DNA of 64,000 nucleotides from Paraburkholderia sp. UYCP14C (GCF_004197395.1 NZ_SELS01000046.1:1-64000); one strand, 5' to 3'; positions 28,573 to 37,008 are shown, numbered from the stretch's first letter. Numbers and translations are program-made. Notes: generated by a model not told the origin, from the letters alone.

Positions 28573-29034
28573 CTAAGCCTTGACGGTGGTGTCGAGTCGG
28601 TCCTTGCTCTCTGCCTCGGCCAGTTGAGCGATGATTTCCGCGCCGCGGTTTGCGCTCGGAATCCCGCCATAGAGGTAAGCCAGACTAACGACAGCCTGCA
28701 TCTCTTCCCACGTAGCGCCGGCTCGTCGAGCAGCGCGCGCATGCAACGTGGCCGCGTCGAGCAGCCTGGCGAGGAGCATGCCAAACACTATGAGCTGCGC
28801 GGTCTTCGTATCGAAGCACGCCGGGTACAAAGCGTGATTGCGCACTTCCTCCTGCAAGCGCAGGAGTTTGGGATCGATCGCGCCCGTCACGGCCAGCCGG
28901 GCCGCGATACGTGGCGGCACGAAGCCGACCAGGTCCTTGTAAGCCTGTTCGCGTTCAGAGAGAGCCGTTTGTGTGTCCGCGTACTCGCCGATTTCGCTTC
29001 TAACCGCATCCATGTCCAGGCTGATGTGTGACAT
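28573..29034 (-). CDS. carboxymuconolactone decarboxylase-like protein
   Basis: 153 aa from the ATG at MSHISLD, which fits the AAAGGA site; an ATG two codons earlier is possible. The C-terminal half has the CMD/AhpD helix pattern: AQLIVFGMLLARLLDAATLHARAARRAGATWEEM. The redox CxxC of AhpD is absent, so it may be a decarboxylase, isomerase or lactone-acting member and not a peroxidase partner. It lies just downstream of the first quinone oxidoreductase. Confidence 0.75.
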   Translation of the reverse strand: MSHISLDMDAVRSEIGEYADTQTALSEREQAYKDLVGFVPPRIAARLAVTGAIDPKLLRLQEEVRNHALYPACFDTKTAQLIVFGMLLARLLDAATLHARAARRAGATWEEMQAVVSLAYLYGGIPSANRGAEIIAQLAEAESKDRLDTTVKA

Positions 29035-29135
29035 CGGCATATTCCTTTCGTTTATGACTTCGTTATCCGTCGTTTTTCAATGACCGTGTCCGCCGGCATT
29101 CGAATACAACTTCCGGACGCCGGCGGCGCCTCGCC

Positions 29136-30107
29136 TCAGGCCATCAAAACCAGCGAGCCAGTCGTCTTCCGGGACTCCAGGCTGCGATGCGCGTCAGCCG
29201 CGTCCTTGAGCGCAAAGCGCTGGTTGATGTGGACCTTCACTGCACCCGACTGCACGACATCGAACACCTCCTGCGCGCCCTCTTCGACCTTGGCGCGCGT
29301 CGGCAAATACGCATTCTGCGTGGGACGGGTCAGGTACAACGAGCCCTTCTTGTCAAGGATGCTGATGTCGAACGGCGGCACCGGGCCGGACGATTGCCCG
29401 AACAGCACCATCAGACCGCGCGGTCTGAGGCAGTCGAGCGACTTCATAAAGGTATCCTTACCAATCGAGTCGTAGACAACCGGGACGCCGACGCCGCCGG
29501 TGACCTCCCTCACTACCTTCACGAAGTCGTCCTTGCCGTGCACCAGCGCGTGGTCGCAGCCGTGGGCTTTCACGAGCTCCGCCTTCTCCTCGGTCGACAC
29601 GGTGCCGATGACGGTCGCGCCAAGATGCTTTGCCCACTGGCTGAGCACGAGGCCGACGCCGCCCGCGGCGGCGTGCACGAGGATCGTGTCGCCCTTGCTG
29701 ACCCGGTAGGTCTGGCGGCACAGGAACTGGGCCGTCATGCCCTTCTGCATCACCGCGGCGCCCACGTCGTCGCTGATGCCGTCCGGTACTTTGACCAGCC
29801 GAGCTGCCGGCACGAGCCGGACCTGGGCATAGGCGCCTTGCACGCCGCTATAGACGACGCGGTCACCTGGCTTGAGCGAAGTGACGTCAGGTCCGACCGC
29901 ATCGACCACGCCAACCGCCTCGCGCCCCGGGATGAACGGCAGCGGCTGCTCGTAAAGGCCGGCGCGAAAATAGATGTCGATGAAATTGACGCCGATGGCC
30001 GTCTGGCGAAGGCGTACTTGCCCCGGGCCGGGATCGCCGACGGCAATCTCCTCCCAGACTAGCGTTTCGGGTCCGCCGGTCTCACGAACTCGGATGGCAT
30101 AGGGCAT
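29136..30107 (-). CDS. qorA: NADPH:quinone oxidoreductase (first paralogue)
   Basis: 323 aa from MPYAIRVRE, with AAGGAG 6 nt before the ATG. Zinc-free MDR with NADPH motif VHAAAGGVGLVLSQWAK and an N-terminal GroES fold (FRAGLY, GREAVGVVDAVG). Reduces quinones by one or two electrons with NADPH. The region upstream holds copy A of the shared regulatory element, so this gene starts a transcription unit that probably includes CMD, ALDH and the flavin monooxygenase. Confidence 0.9.
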   Translation of the reverse strand: MPYAIRVRETGGPETLVWEEIAVGDPGPGQVRLRQTAIGVNFIDIYFRAGLYEQPLPFIPGREAVGVVDAVGPDVTSLKPGDRVVYSGVQGAYAQVRLVPAARLVKVPDGISDDVGAAVMQKGMTAQFLCRQTYRVSKGDTILVHAAAGGVGLVLSQWAKHLGATVIGTVSTEEKAELVKAHGCDHALVHGKDDFVKVVREVTGGVGVPVVYDSIGKDTFMKSLDCLRPRGLMVLFGQSSGPVPPFDISILDKKGSLYLTRPTQNAYLPTRAKVEEGAQEVFDVVQSGAVKVHINQRFALKDAADAHRSLESRKTTGSLVLMA

Positions 30108-30197
30108 CTGTGTCTCCTTCAGGTAGTTAGGACTATCAGGCTTCGTAGAAGTGGACATGAAGATACGCTCGCTGCGCGCCTGAATAAATATGTCGCG

Positions 30198-30229
30198 GCT
30201 GGAAAGACTCTAAGGCGCTGCGGGATAAT
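30198..30229. promoter_or_regulatory. AraC/XylS-like paired half-sites upstream of quinone oxidoreductase (copy A)
   Basis: Half-sites GCTGGAAAGAC (30198-30208) and TGCGGGATAAT (30219-30229), offset 21 bp. They lie in a 57-bp block (30176-30232) matching that at 23472-23528. The element is about 100 bp upstream of the start codon at 30107 on the minus strand. The right half-site (TGCGGGATAA) is the better conserved one in all three copies. Confidence 0.7.
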
Positions 30230-30305
30230 CACACTTGTTTCGTATGGAGTGCGGGACGCGCCGATTCCATGGGCGCGTCCCGGCAATCCGGTGTTGCACC
30301 GGGGA

Positions 30306-30944
30306 CTAGCTCAACCCGATCTCGATTACGTGCTTCCGGAATGCCTCACGCTTGCAAAGCGACGCGTACCAGCGCTCCAGATTGCCCAGGCGTGGACGTT
30401 CCACGGGAAGCGTTGCCCAGCGGTACGCCAACGGCCCCACCGCAATATCCGCAATCGAAAAGGATGCGCCGCCGAGATATTCCGATCGCTCGAGATAGCT
30501 GTCGAGCAAGCGGAACAGTTCGGCATTCTGGTCGCGAGCTTCGTCAATGCCATCCTGACGACGCTGTTCAGGCGGTGTTCGGACTATTCTCTGAAAGAGC
30601 GTTCTGTTCGCCGGCCCCAGGGAGGACAACTGCCAGTCCATCCAGCGATCGACCCAGGAACGGCCAACCGGGTCCGTTGGATACAGCCCGGCCGCGTGAA
30701 AGCGATTGGCGAGATAACGTAGTATCGAATTGGATTCCCATACCACGACGTCTCCATGAATCAACGTGGGAACGACGCCATTGGGATTCTTTGCCAGATA
30801 GTCGGCGGCTTTGTTGCCGCCGAACTCGCCGCCCATGTCTACGCGCACGCACGGTTGCTCGATTTCATCGAGCAACCACATGACCTTCTGTACGTTGGAG
30901 GAGTTGCTCCTCCCAAGAACCGTCAGTGCAAGACTATTCGTCAT
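30306..30944 (-). CDS. glutathione S-transferase
   Basis: 212 aa. Thioredoxin-like N-domain with the active Ser in LGRSNSSNVQKV and the conserved cis-Pro segment VVPTLIHG, followed by WESNSILRYLAN; the C-terminal helical domain contains SFSIADIAVGPL. It overlaps the upstream GST gene by 4 bp (ATGA). Cytoplasmic. Together with the second GST and glutathione reductase it points to glutathione conjugation or a glutathione-dependent dehalogenase/ether-cleaving or isomerase step. Confidence 0.9.
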   Translation of the reverse strand: MTNSLALTVLGRSNSSNVQKVMWLLDEIEQPCVRVDMGGEFGGNKAADYLAKNPNGVVPTLIHGDVVVWESNSILRYLANRFHAAGLYPTDPVGRSWVDRWMDWQLSSLGPANRTLFQRIVRTPPEQRRQDGIDEARDQNAELFRLLDSYLERSEYLGGASFSIADIAVGPLAYRWATLPVERPRLGNLERWYASLCKREAFRKHVIEIGLS

Positions 30945-31558
30945 GACAAAATCTCCATGCCTCGCTGCACAGCGGGTCTCGATCCGATCAAATCGTACCA
31001 ACGCTTGACGTTCGGAATCTCTTCCCATGCGATCTGATGCAATTCAAAACGCGCGATCCACGGGTAGATTGCTATGTCCGCAATGGAGTATTCATTACCC
31101 GCGACGTATTCCGACTTGCTGAGACGCCCATCCAATACCTTGTATAGTCGGTGAGTCTCCGCCGTATAGCGCTCGAGGCCATATGTTTCGTGGGGCGCGT
31201 AGCGGCGGAAATGATGAGTCTGCCCGAACATCGGGCCGATACCACCCATCTGAAACATTAACCACTGGATCGTCTCGTGGCGCTCGATGCCGGACGACGG
31301 CAATAATTTCCCCGTCTTGTCGGCCAGGTAAATCAGGATCGCCCCGGATTCGAACAGCGTGATCTTGTTGCCCTGCGGCCCTTTCGGATCAACAATGACC
31401 GGGATCTTGTTGTTCGGATTCATGGCGAGAAAGCTATTCTCGAATTGCTCGCCTTTGGTGATATCCACCATGTGCACTTTGAAGGGAATCCATAGCTCTT
31501 CCAACGCAATGGAGACTTTCCTTCCATTGGGTGTCCCCCACGTATATAAATCGATCAT
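30941..31558 (-). CDS. glutathione S-transferase, YfcG/YghU (Nu) type
   Basis: 205 aa from the ATG giving MIDLYTWGTPNG, placed 10 nt after AGGAG. A GTG 12 codons upstream directly follows the gor stop and is an alternative. The TPNGRKV segment with Thr/Asn in the active site and the NPNNKIPVIVD loop are those of the Nu-class disulfide-bond reductases that bind two glutathiones, so it may reduce a mixed disulfide or quinone instead of conjugating. It follows gor in the operon. Confidence 0.88.
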   Translation of the reverse strand: MIDLYTWGTPNGRKVSIALEELWIPFKVHMVDITKGEQFENSFLAMNPNNKIPVIVDPKGPQGNKITLFESGAILIYLADKTGKLLPSSGIERHETIQWLMFQMGGIGPMFGQTHHFRRYAPHETYGLERYTAETHRLYKVLDGRLSKSEYVAGNEYSIADIAIYPWIARFELHQIAWEEIPNVKRWYDLIGSRPAVQRGMEILS

Positions 31559-31594
31559 CTCTTTGCTCTCCTGCGATGTATTTTCTGCCTTCAC

Positions 31595-32965
31595 TCAAGA
31601 CTGCAGGCGGGTCGAATATCTCGCGTTTTTTAGCGTGACGAACTCTTCCGCCACGCTCGGGTGTACACCGATGGTGGCGTCGAAGTCAGTCTTCGTTGCC
31701 CCCGCCTTGAGTGCGATAGCAATGCCTTGAATGATCTCGGCGGCATCTGCGGCCACGATGTGTGCACCCAAAATGCGATCAGTCGCCGCGTCCGCGATCA
31801 GCTTCACCAGCACTCGCTCCTTTCGGCCGGAAAGTGCGGCGCGCATTGGCCGAAAAGCACTGCTGTACACTCGAACGGCGCCGTGTCTCGCACAAGCTTC
31901 CTCTTCGGTGAGACCCACCGCGGCGACCTGCGGCTGACTGAATACGGCGAACGGAACACCTTCGTGGTCTGTTCGACGGGGCCTGTTACCGAAGACGGTG
32001 TCGGCAAAAGCATGGCCTTCGTGGATCGCGACAGGCGTCAGGTTAAGACGGTCCGTGACGTCTCCTACTGCGTAGACGTGATTGCACGACGTGCGCGAAT
32101 AGCTATCGACGGGAATCGCGCCGCGCGCGTCGACATGAACGCCAACCCGTTCCAGGCCAAGACCGTCGGTGTTCGGTCGTCGCCCCGTGGCGGCCATCAC
32201 CAGGTCCACGTCCAGAATCTCTCCGGATCCGAGGTAGAGCTGATATGCATTGCGCTTTCGTTCGACTGCGGCAACTGTGGTGCCGAGCCGCATCTGTATT
32301 TCGTTCGCGGCCAGCTCGTTGCCAATATGCTCCCGGACCTGTTCGTCGAATCCGCGTAGCAGCCGCGATCCACGATGGACCATCCACACGCTTGATCCCA
32401 GTCCCTTGAAAATGCCGGCGAATTCGCACGCGATATATCCACCGCCAACGATTGCGATCCGCTCAGGCGGCCGTTCCAGAGCCAACACCTCGTTGGACGT
32501 CACCATCAACTCGGCGCCGGGAATCTGTGGCACTTCTGGCGTCGCTCCAGTCGCGATCAAGATGTGATCCGCGGTGAAAGTCACGCCGTTCACGCACACC
32601 TCGTGTGTGCCGGCAATCGTTGCTTTCCCCTTTATCACCTTGACGCCGGCGCTGCCGAGCAAGCCCTCGTATACCTGCTCCAGGCGGCCTACCTCCGAGT
32701 CTTTCGCACGGGCCAGGCTTTGCCACTCGTGTGAGGCTTCCGGCACTTGCCAGCCGAACCCCTTGCTGTCCTCGAGCGCCATGCCAAATTGCGACGCGTA
32801 CATCAACAGCTTTTTTGGCACGCACCCACGAATCACGCATGTGCCACCGAGCCTGTACTCCTCCGCGACAGCGACCTTCGCGCCATATCCTGCCGCTATT
32901 CGACTTGCCCGGACGCCGCCGGATCCGCCGCCTATCACGAAGAGGTCAAAATCGTATGCATTCAT
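31595..32965 (-). CDS. gor: glutathione-disulfide reductase
   Basis: 456 aa. FAD-binding GGGSGGVRASR at the N-terminus, the redox disulfide Cys43-Cys48 in GGTCVIRGCVPKK, the NAD(P)H motif GGGYIACEFAG and the C-terminal His-Glu pair (HPSVAEEF). It regenerates GSH from GSSG with NADPH. It is directly followed by two GST genes; a dedicated reductase here suggests that the pathway consumes glutathione. Confidence 0.93.
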   Translation of the reverse strand: MNAYDFDLFVIGGGSGGVRASRIAAGYGAKVAVAEEYRLGGTCVIRGCVPKKLLMYASQFGMALEDSKGFGWQVPEASHEWQSLARAKDSEVGRLEQVYEGLLGSAGVKVIKGKATIAGTHEVCVNGVTFTADHILIATGATPEVPQIPGAELMVTSNEVLALERPPERIAIVGGGYIACEFAGIFKGLGSSVWMVHRGSRLLRGFDEQVREHIGNELAANEIQMRLGTTVAAVERKRNAYQLYLGSGEILDVDLVMAATGRRPNTDGLGLERVGVHVDARGAIPVDSYSRTSCNHVYAVGDVTDRLNLTPVAIHEGHAFADTVFGNRPRRTDHEGVPFAVFSQPQVAAVGLTEEEACARHGAVRVYSSAFRPMRAALSGRKERVLVKLIADAATDRILGAHIVAADAAEIIQGIAIALKAGATKTDFDATIGVHPSVAEEFVTLKNARYSTRLQS

Positions 32966-33237
32966 GGAGGGTTCCAGGACGCAGTAAAAAAGGAAGGCTC
33001 TACGGTCTTCGCGGATACCGCCGCAAGGAGCCGCTGACAGGGGCTTGAGTGAAGGTGGTATTCAGCCCCGCCAGGCTCCGTCGAACTTCTTGTGCGGCCG
33101 CGAGTTCAGGCGCGCGAGCACCGCGACGACCGGCGTGAGCCGTTCGCTGGGGAGTCACGCGCTATTGGGCTGTGCTGCAACGAAGGCCGTGCGACCGTAC
33201 GTGGCGATCAGGAGTCAACGTTGCGGTACTGTCGCCC

Positions 33238-33537
33238 TCATCGCTTGTCCGGATTGCCGGTCCCCCAGTCCCAGTGCGTGACCGAGACCTCCGCAAAAAT
33301 GTCGGCCTTGCTATAGGGGTCGTTGGCAGAAAACCGCTCGGCGGTCGCGAGGTCTGGCGCATCGATCACGAGCAACGAGCCAATCGGGGTCGCGCCGTCG
33401 GGCGCCAGGAGCGGTCCGCCCAGCCTGTAAGTCACGCCTTGAGGAGGCGCTTTCAAGTATTCGCGGTGAGCCGGACGCGTGCTGGCTCTAACTTCAGTGA
33501 CTCCAGGTCGATCGATTGCGACGATGGCGAAGAACAT
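33238..33537 (-). CDS. YciI-family protein
   Basis: 99 aa, the family's usual size. The dimeric ferredoxin-like fold pattern is clear: MFFAIVAIDRPG at the N-terminus, RPAHREYLK, then GGPLLAPDG, SLLVIDAPD and FSANDPYSKADIF with the conserved His/Asp. YciI proteins are associated with aromatic or chlorinated-compound catabolic genes and some act as hydrolases or lactone-handling enzymes. Its own promoter is not evident; it lies 70 bp after the nitronate-monooxygenase-like gene and about 270 bp before gor. Confidence 0.85.
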   Translation of the reverse strand: MFFAIVAIDRPGVTEVRASTRPAHREYLKAPPQGVTYRLGGPLLAPDGATPIGSLLVIDAPDLATAERFSANDPYSKADIFAEVSVTHWDWGTGNPDKR

Positions 33538-33605
33538 TGAAACTCCTTGGTGTGTAGGAGATAGATAAGGCGGATCCGCTGACGACTCTTCGTCTTTGGA
33601 TCACG

Positions 33606-34613
33606 CTAGCGACTGGTCCGCAAATGGGAGGTCTTGACGAGCGCCGCTTCCGCCGTCGCCTCGATCTCTGCAACGATTTCGGCCACCGACTTCACATCGT
33701 GTATGAGTTCGACGGCCGCACTCGCGTAGAGTGGACTGGCTTCCCAATCACCCTCCATGGTGTCCCAGGCCGCCGCCGCGTTATAGCGATAGAGCGGCTT
33801 TCCATTTGGAAAGCTCGATATGCGGTCGCCTTCCCCGGGTCGTTGACCGTTCGGCGGACGACCGGCCTCCTCCCATTTGTTGAACGTCGAATTGCGGATG
33901 ACCCAATGAGGGCACTCCTGCCCAACCGGATCGAAGATTTCGGTCTCCACAAGGTCGGTCGCGCGAGCGGTAGCAACCCGCTCCTTGTAACCGCGATGGT
34001 TCGCCGATTCCTTGCTCGCGACAAACCGCGTTCCCATCCAGACCCCGCACGCACCTAGAGCCAGCGCGGCGACGAGGCCACGGCCGTCTGCAATACCGCC
34101 CGCCGCCACCACGGGCACCCCTCTAGCGGCGTCGACGATAGACGGCAAGAGCGACATCGTCGGCGCGCTTCCGACGAAATGACCGCCTGCCTCCCGCCCT
34201 TGGGAAACAATGAAGTCGACGCCGATATCCTTGGCTCGCGCCGCGTCTTCCGGGCTACCCACGGTCCAGAACACCAAGCCGCCCGCGTCCTTGATGATGC
34301 GAACATAGGGTTCGATGTCACCCTGCCACACGGAAAATACCCGCACCCCCGCATCCAATGCAGAAGCCAGCCGCTTGCGCTGGTCAACCACCAGCGTCAG
34401 GTTCGCGCCGAACCGGCCGTTCGTGGCCCGATGCATTTTTGCAAGTTCATCGCTTACCGTGTCTTCCGGCATGTGCGCCAGTGCAGAAAAGCCAAAGCTG
34501 CCGCTACTGGCCATTGCTCCGAGAAATTCCGCGCTCGTGCCTCGCCCGAGCGGGGCGGCCACGACTGGAACGCGCAAATCAAGTGCTTTCGTCAACGCTG
34601 TTTCAAAAGGCAT
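33606..34613 (-). CDS. nitronate monooxygenase / 2-nitropropane dioxygenase-family flavoprotein
   Basis: 335 aa from MPFETALTK, GGAG 10 nt upstream. TIM-barrel FMN pattern: VVAAPLGRGTSAEFL, then VSQGREAGGHFVG with the family's catalytic His, and GGIADGRGLVAAL and GVWMGTRF near the phosphate-binding loops. Such enzymes oxidise alkyl nitronates, but many members act as enoyl reductases or have unknown roles. It is the first gene after the regulatory element at 34739-34770 and the presumed start of the cluster's leading transcription unit. Confidence 0.85.
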   Translation of the reverse strand: MPFETALTKALDLRVPVVAAPLGRGTSAEFLGAMASSGSFGFSALAHMPEDTVSDELAKMHRATNGRFGANLTLVVDQRKRLASALDAGVRVFSVWQGDIEPYVRIIKDAGGLVFWTVGSPEDAARAKDIGVDFIVSQGREAGGHFVGSAPTMSLLPSIVDAARGVPVVAAGGIADGRGLVAALALGACGVWMGTRFVASKESANHRGYKERVATARATDLVETEIFDPVGQECPHWVIRNSTFNKWEEAGRPPNGQRPGEGDRISSFPNGKPLYRYNAAAAWDTMEGDWEASPLYASAAVELIHDVKSVAEIVAEIEATAEAALVKTSHLRTSR

Positions 34614-34738
34614 ATCGGCTTTTTCTCCACGCTCAAATAGAGCGCCAAATGTGTCACCTGGGTCCACGCGACCTCGCCTTCCTTCTTTCAGACCCGAATT
34701 CGATGGTGTTGTGTCGGTGGCGTCCCGCTTGCATTGAC

Positions 34739-34770
34739 TGCAAGATAACCGTCTTTCCCTGCGGGATAAC
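34739..34770. promoter_or_regulatory. AraC/XylS-like tandem half-sites upstream of nitronate-monooxygenase-like gene (copy C)
   Basis: TGCAAGATAAC (34739-34749) and TGCGGGATAAC (34760-34770) form a direct repeat at exactly 21 bp offset, the best of the three copies. Located about 126 bp upstream of the start codon at 34613 on the minus strand. The 21-bp offset is what AraC/XylS activators need to place two monomers on the same DNA face. Confidence 0.7.
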
Positions 34771-34790
34771 TGCCCTAAAACTTGATAGAC

Positions 34791-34828
34791 CTTCAGGCGA
34801 TTCGAAAGAATCGAAAACTCGCCTGAAG
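34791..34828. repeat. 10-bp perfect inverted repeat (hairpin) CTTCAGGCGA...TCGCCTGAAG
   Basis: Arms at 34791-34800 and 34819-34828 are exact complements. A second short stem, TTCGA/TCGAA (34801-34805, 34811-34815), sits inside. It may be an operator, a terminator or part of a leader. It lies 20 bp from the direct repeats of copy C. Confidence 0.5.
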
Positions 34829-34992
34829 CGATTTGGCGCGGCGAGGTGACCGCCCAGGCAATACGGCGGGCGGGAGGCTGCCGCGCAGTTCAACGGTCGA
34901 ACATGTGGTTCGGTCGAAAGTCGCGCCGCTGCTCAAGGGTCGTATGTCTGCCGTTTGAGATCGAAGCCACTGCGGCCCGCCCAACGGGACTT

Positions 34993-35074
34993 GGTTTGTA
35001 TTGCAATGTATCGAAGCGCTGCAGCGATACAAACCGTTGCAGAAACACGCGGTCGCCAACACAAACGCGATACA
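34993..35074. promoter_or_regulatory. TetR-type-looking inverted repeats TGTATCG/CGATACA
   Basis: GGTTTGTAT (34993-35001) pairs with ATACAAACC (35027-35035), and TGTATCG (35007-35013) pairs with CGATACA (35025-35031). A third CGATACA is at 35068-35074. Repeated dyads of this form are typical operators of TetR-like repressors, but no tetR gene is adjacent. Nearest rightward gene is the bufferin precursor at 35273. Confidence 0.4.
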
Positions 35075-35272
35075 TGGCGCTGTTGAAATACAACCCAACG
35101 AGTGATGCATACGAGCAGCAGATAAGCGGTCCGATGCGCCATCACTCTCCTTTTAATATCGCATACGATTTCATCGGTATCGATATTTACTCGACCCAAC
35201 GGAAATACCCGTTGCGCCGAACCGGCTTCACCCTCGCATTCCTCTTCATCTTCATATTTCAAGGAGATCGTT

Positions 35273-35554
35273 ATGAAGAACACCCGCGCGGCTCTTGCGG
35301 CCACTTTCGCACTTTCGCTGACTGCGCTTGCCACTGGTGCACATGCCGACACCAACCCCGCGCACACGCCACAGGAAAAATGCTTCGGCGTCGCACTCGC
35401 CGGCAAAAACGATTGCGCAGCGGGCGCCGGTACATCTTGCGCGGCCACGTCGAAAGTCGACTATCAGGGCAACGCGTTCGTCCTCGTCGACAAGGGGACC
35501 TGCACACATATCAAGACCCCCAAGGGTTTCGGCTCCCTGAAGGCGACATCATGA
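35273..35554 (+). CDS. bufA2: bufferin-type RiPP precursor peptide, four-Cys (DUF2282 family)
   Basis: 93 aa. Signal peptide (cleavage near residue 25, AHA/DT) and a mature peptide with Cys37, 48, 56 and 77 in the family pattern [17 protein letters not shown] and KVDYQGNAF. An AAGGAG site precedes the ATG. Precursors of this family are modified by MNIO enzymes of the DUF692 group, encoded further down, to give exported copper-binding peptides; that is established for Caulobacter bufferins and inferred here. It overlaps doxX by 4 bp. Confidence 0.88.
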   Translation: MKNTRAALAATFALSLTALATGAHADTNPAHTPQEKCFGVALAGKNDCAAGAGTSCAATSKVDYQGNAFVLVDKGTCTHIKTPKGFGSLKATS

Positions 35555-36030
35555 TGTCCACGTCCCGACAACATGCGGCTCGCGCCGAGGTCTGGCACGG
35601 CACACCCGCCGACACGTTGCGTCGGTTCCTGCCACCCGCACTGCAGCTGCTGGTTGCGCGCCTCGGCATTGCCGCGATCTTCTTTCTTTCTGGGCGAACG
35701 AAGGTCCAGGGGCTATTGACGATCAAGGCGTCGACCTACGAGCTGTTTCGCAGCGAGTACGCATTGCCGCTGATTCCGCCCGAGATCGCCGCGCATCTTG
35801 CGACATATACGGAGCACATCTGTCCGATTCTGCTCGTGCTCGGACTCTTCACGCGGTCTGCCGCGGCAACGTTGCTCGGCATGACCGCGGTGATCGAAAT
35901 ATTCGTCTATCCGGATGCATGGCCAACCCACCTGAGCTGGGCCGGCCTGCTTCTTCCGCTGATCGTCCAGGGCGGCGGCGCATGGTCGCTCGACGCACTG
36001 CTGCGCCGGGGCGCAACGCTTACGCGGTGA
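35551..36030 (+). CDS. DoxX-family membrane protein
   Basis: 159 aa with four hydrophobic helices ([52 protein letters not shown]). The conserved FLSGRTK motif fits DoxX. The ATG at 35551 overlaps the TGA of the precursor gene (ATGA), and an AAGG precedes it. DoxX proteins are a standard companion in bufferin loci, perhaps handling redox or copper at the inner membrane. Confidence 0.88.
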   Translation: MMSTSRQHAARAEVWHGTPADTLRRFLPPALQLLVARLGIAAIFFLSGRTKVQGLLTIKASTYELFRSEYALPLIPPEIAAHLATYTEHICPILLVLGLFTRSAAATLLGMTAVIEIFVYPDAWPTHLSWAGLLLPLIVQGGGAWSLDALLRRGATLTR

Positions 36031-36139
36031 TTTGAGCCTCATCGCGTGTGACGCCTCACTCGGCATTTGATCAGCGATCCTGCCTTTATTGACTCACCAC
36101 TCATTACATCGAGGCCGCTCCGGCCTCTGGAGATACGCA

Positions 36140-36904
36140 ATGCGAATCCTGCCGACCTTGACACTCGCCGCAGCGGCACTGGCCGCCCCTATGCTCGCGT
36201 CCGCCGCCACGCCGCAAGCGCCGGAGGGCGTCAAAAATATCGTCATCGTCCATGACGCCTTTACCGACGGCTCCGGCTGGCGCGTCGTTTTCGACATCCT
36301 GAGCCACAAGGGCTACAACGTCACCGTGGTTCAGGAACCACTCACCACGCTCGACGAGGACGTGGCCGCCACCCGCAGCGCGATCGTGTCGGCCAACGGC
36401 CCGGTGGTCCTGGTTGGCGACGGCTACGGCGGCTCGGTCATTACCGTAGCGGGTACGCGACCCAAAGTGAAGGCGCTCGTGTATGTCGCCGCGTACCAGC
36501 CCGACGTTGGGGAGAGCGCCACGCAACTCGCTGCGTCCGTCCCTGAGCCGACCAACGACATTCATGCCAGCCGCGACGGGCATCTGTTCTTCGATTCCGC
36601 GAAGTTTTCCGCCGACTATGCGGGCGACCTGATCGCCAATCGCACCAACTTCATGGCGGCCTCGCAAATGCCCGCGACCGCGGCCGCTTTCGGCGCACAG
36701 ACGCCCGATGCGGCGTGGCACGACAAACCAAGCTACGGCATCGTCGCGACCCAGGACCGCGTGCTGAGCCCGGACCTGCAGCGCTGGATGTACCAACGCG
36801 CTGGATCCAGGATCACCGAGGTCGGCGCAAGCCACGCCATCGTCATCTCTCAACCCGAGGCGGTCGCACAGGTGATCGAAGACGCCGCGCTCCACGCCAA
36901 CTGA
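36140..36904 (+). CDS. alpha/beta-hydrolase-fold protein lacking the nucleophile Ser, exported
   Basis: 254 aa from MRILPTLTL, a classic signal peptide with cleavage near residue 22. The fold pattern is that of salicylate-esterase/EstC-like hydrolases: VIVHDAFTDGSGW and ATQDRVLSPDLQRWM near the Asp, and GASHAIVISQPEAV with the catalytic His. The nucleophile elbow, usually GHSYGG, reads GDGYGG (Gly95 in place of Ser). So it may be a non-catalytic binding protein or use another residue. It lies between the two precursor genes. Confidence 0.8.
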   Translation: MRILPTLTLAAAALAAPMLASAATPQAPEGVKNIVIVHDAFTDGSGWRVVFDILSHKGYNVTVVQEPLTTLDEDVAATRSAIVSANGPVVLVGDGYGGSVITVAGTRPKVKALVYVAAYQPDVGESATQLAASVPEPTNDIHASRDGHLFFDSAKFSADYAGDLIANRTNFMAASQMPATAAAFGAQTPDAAWHDKPSYGIVATQDRVLSPDLQRWMYQRAGSRITEVGASHAIVISQPEAVAQVIEDAALHAN

Positions 36905-37008
36905 GCTGCGCGTCACTGAAACGCTGTACCCGCGGCTTGCATTGAGCCGTGTCCCTTTGTTTGTCCCGTTTGTTTGTTTTTTTTCTTTCCTGTCACCCTG
37001 GAGAACTC

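Larger units (their letters stand above)
34614..35272. other. 659-bp intergenic control region between the minus-strand cluster and the bufferin locus
   Basis: No gene recognised. It holds, in order, the paired regulatory half-sites (34739-34770), a strong hairpin (34791-34828), an inverted repeat and three TGTATCG/CGATACA boxes (34993-35074) and a small CAACGG...CCGTTG repeat (35197-35214), before the AAGGAG site at 35273. Two oppositely directed promoters must lie here. Confidence 0.6.

Noticed and set aside
36959-36990. TTTGTTTGT repeats and poly-T upstream of bufA1
   Set aside because: Probably a pyrimidine-rich leader, or a terminator tail of the hydrolase gene; no stem is seen before it.
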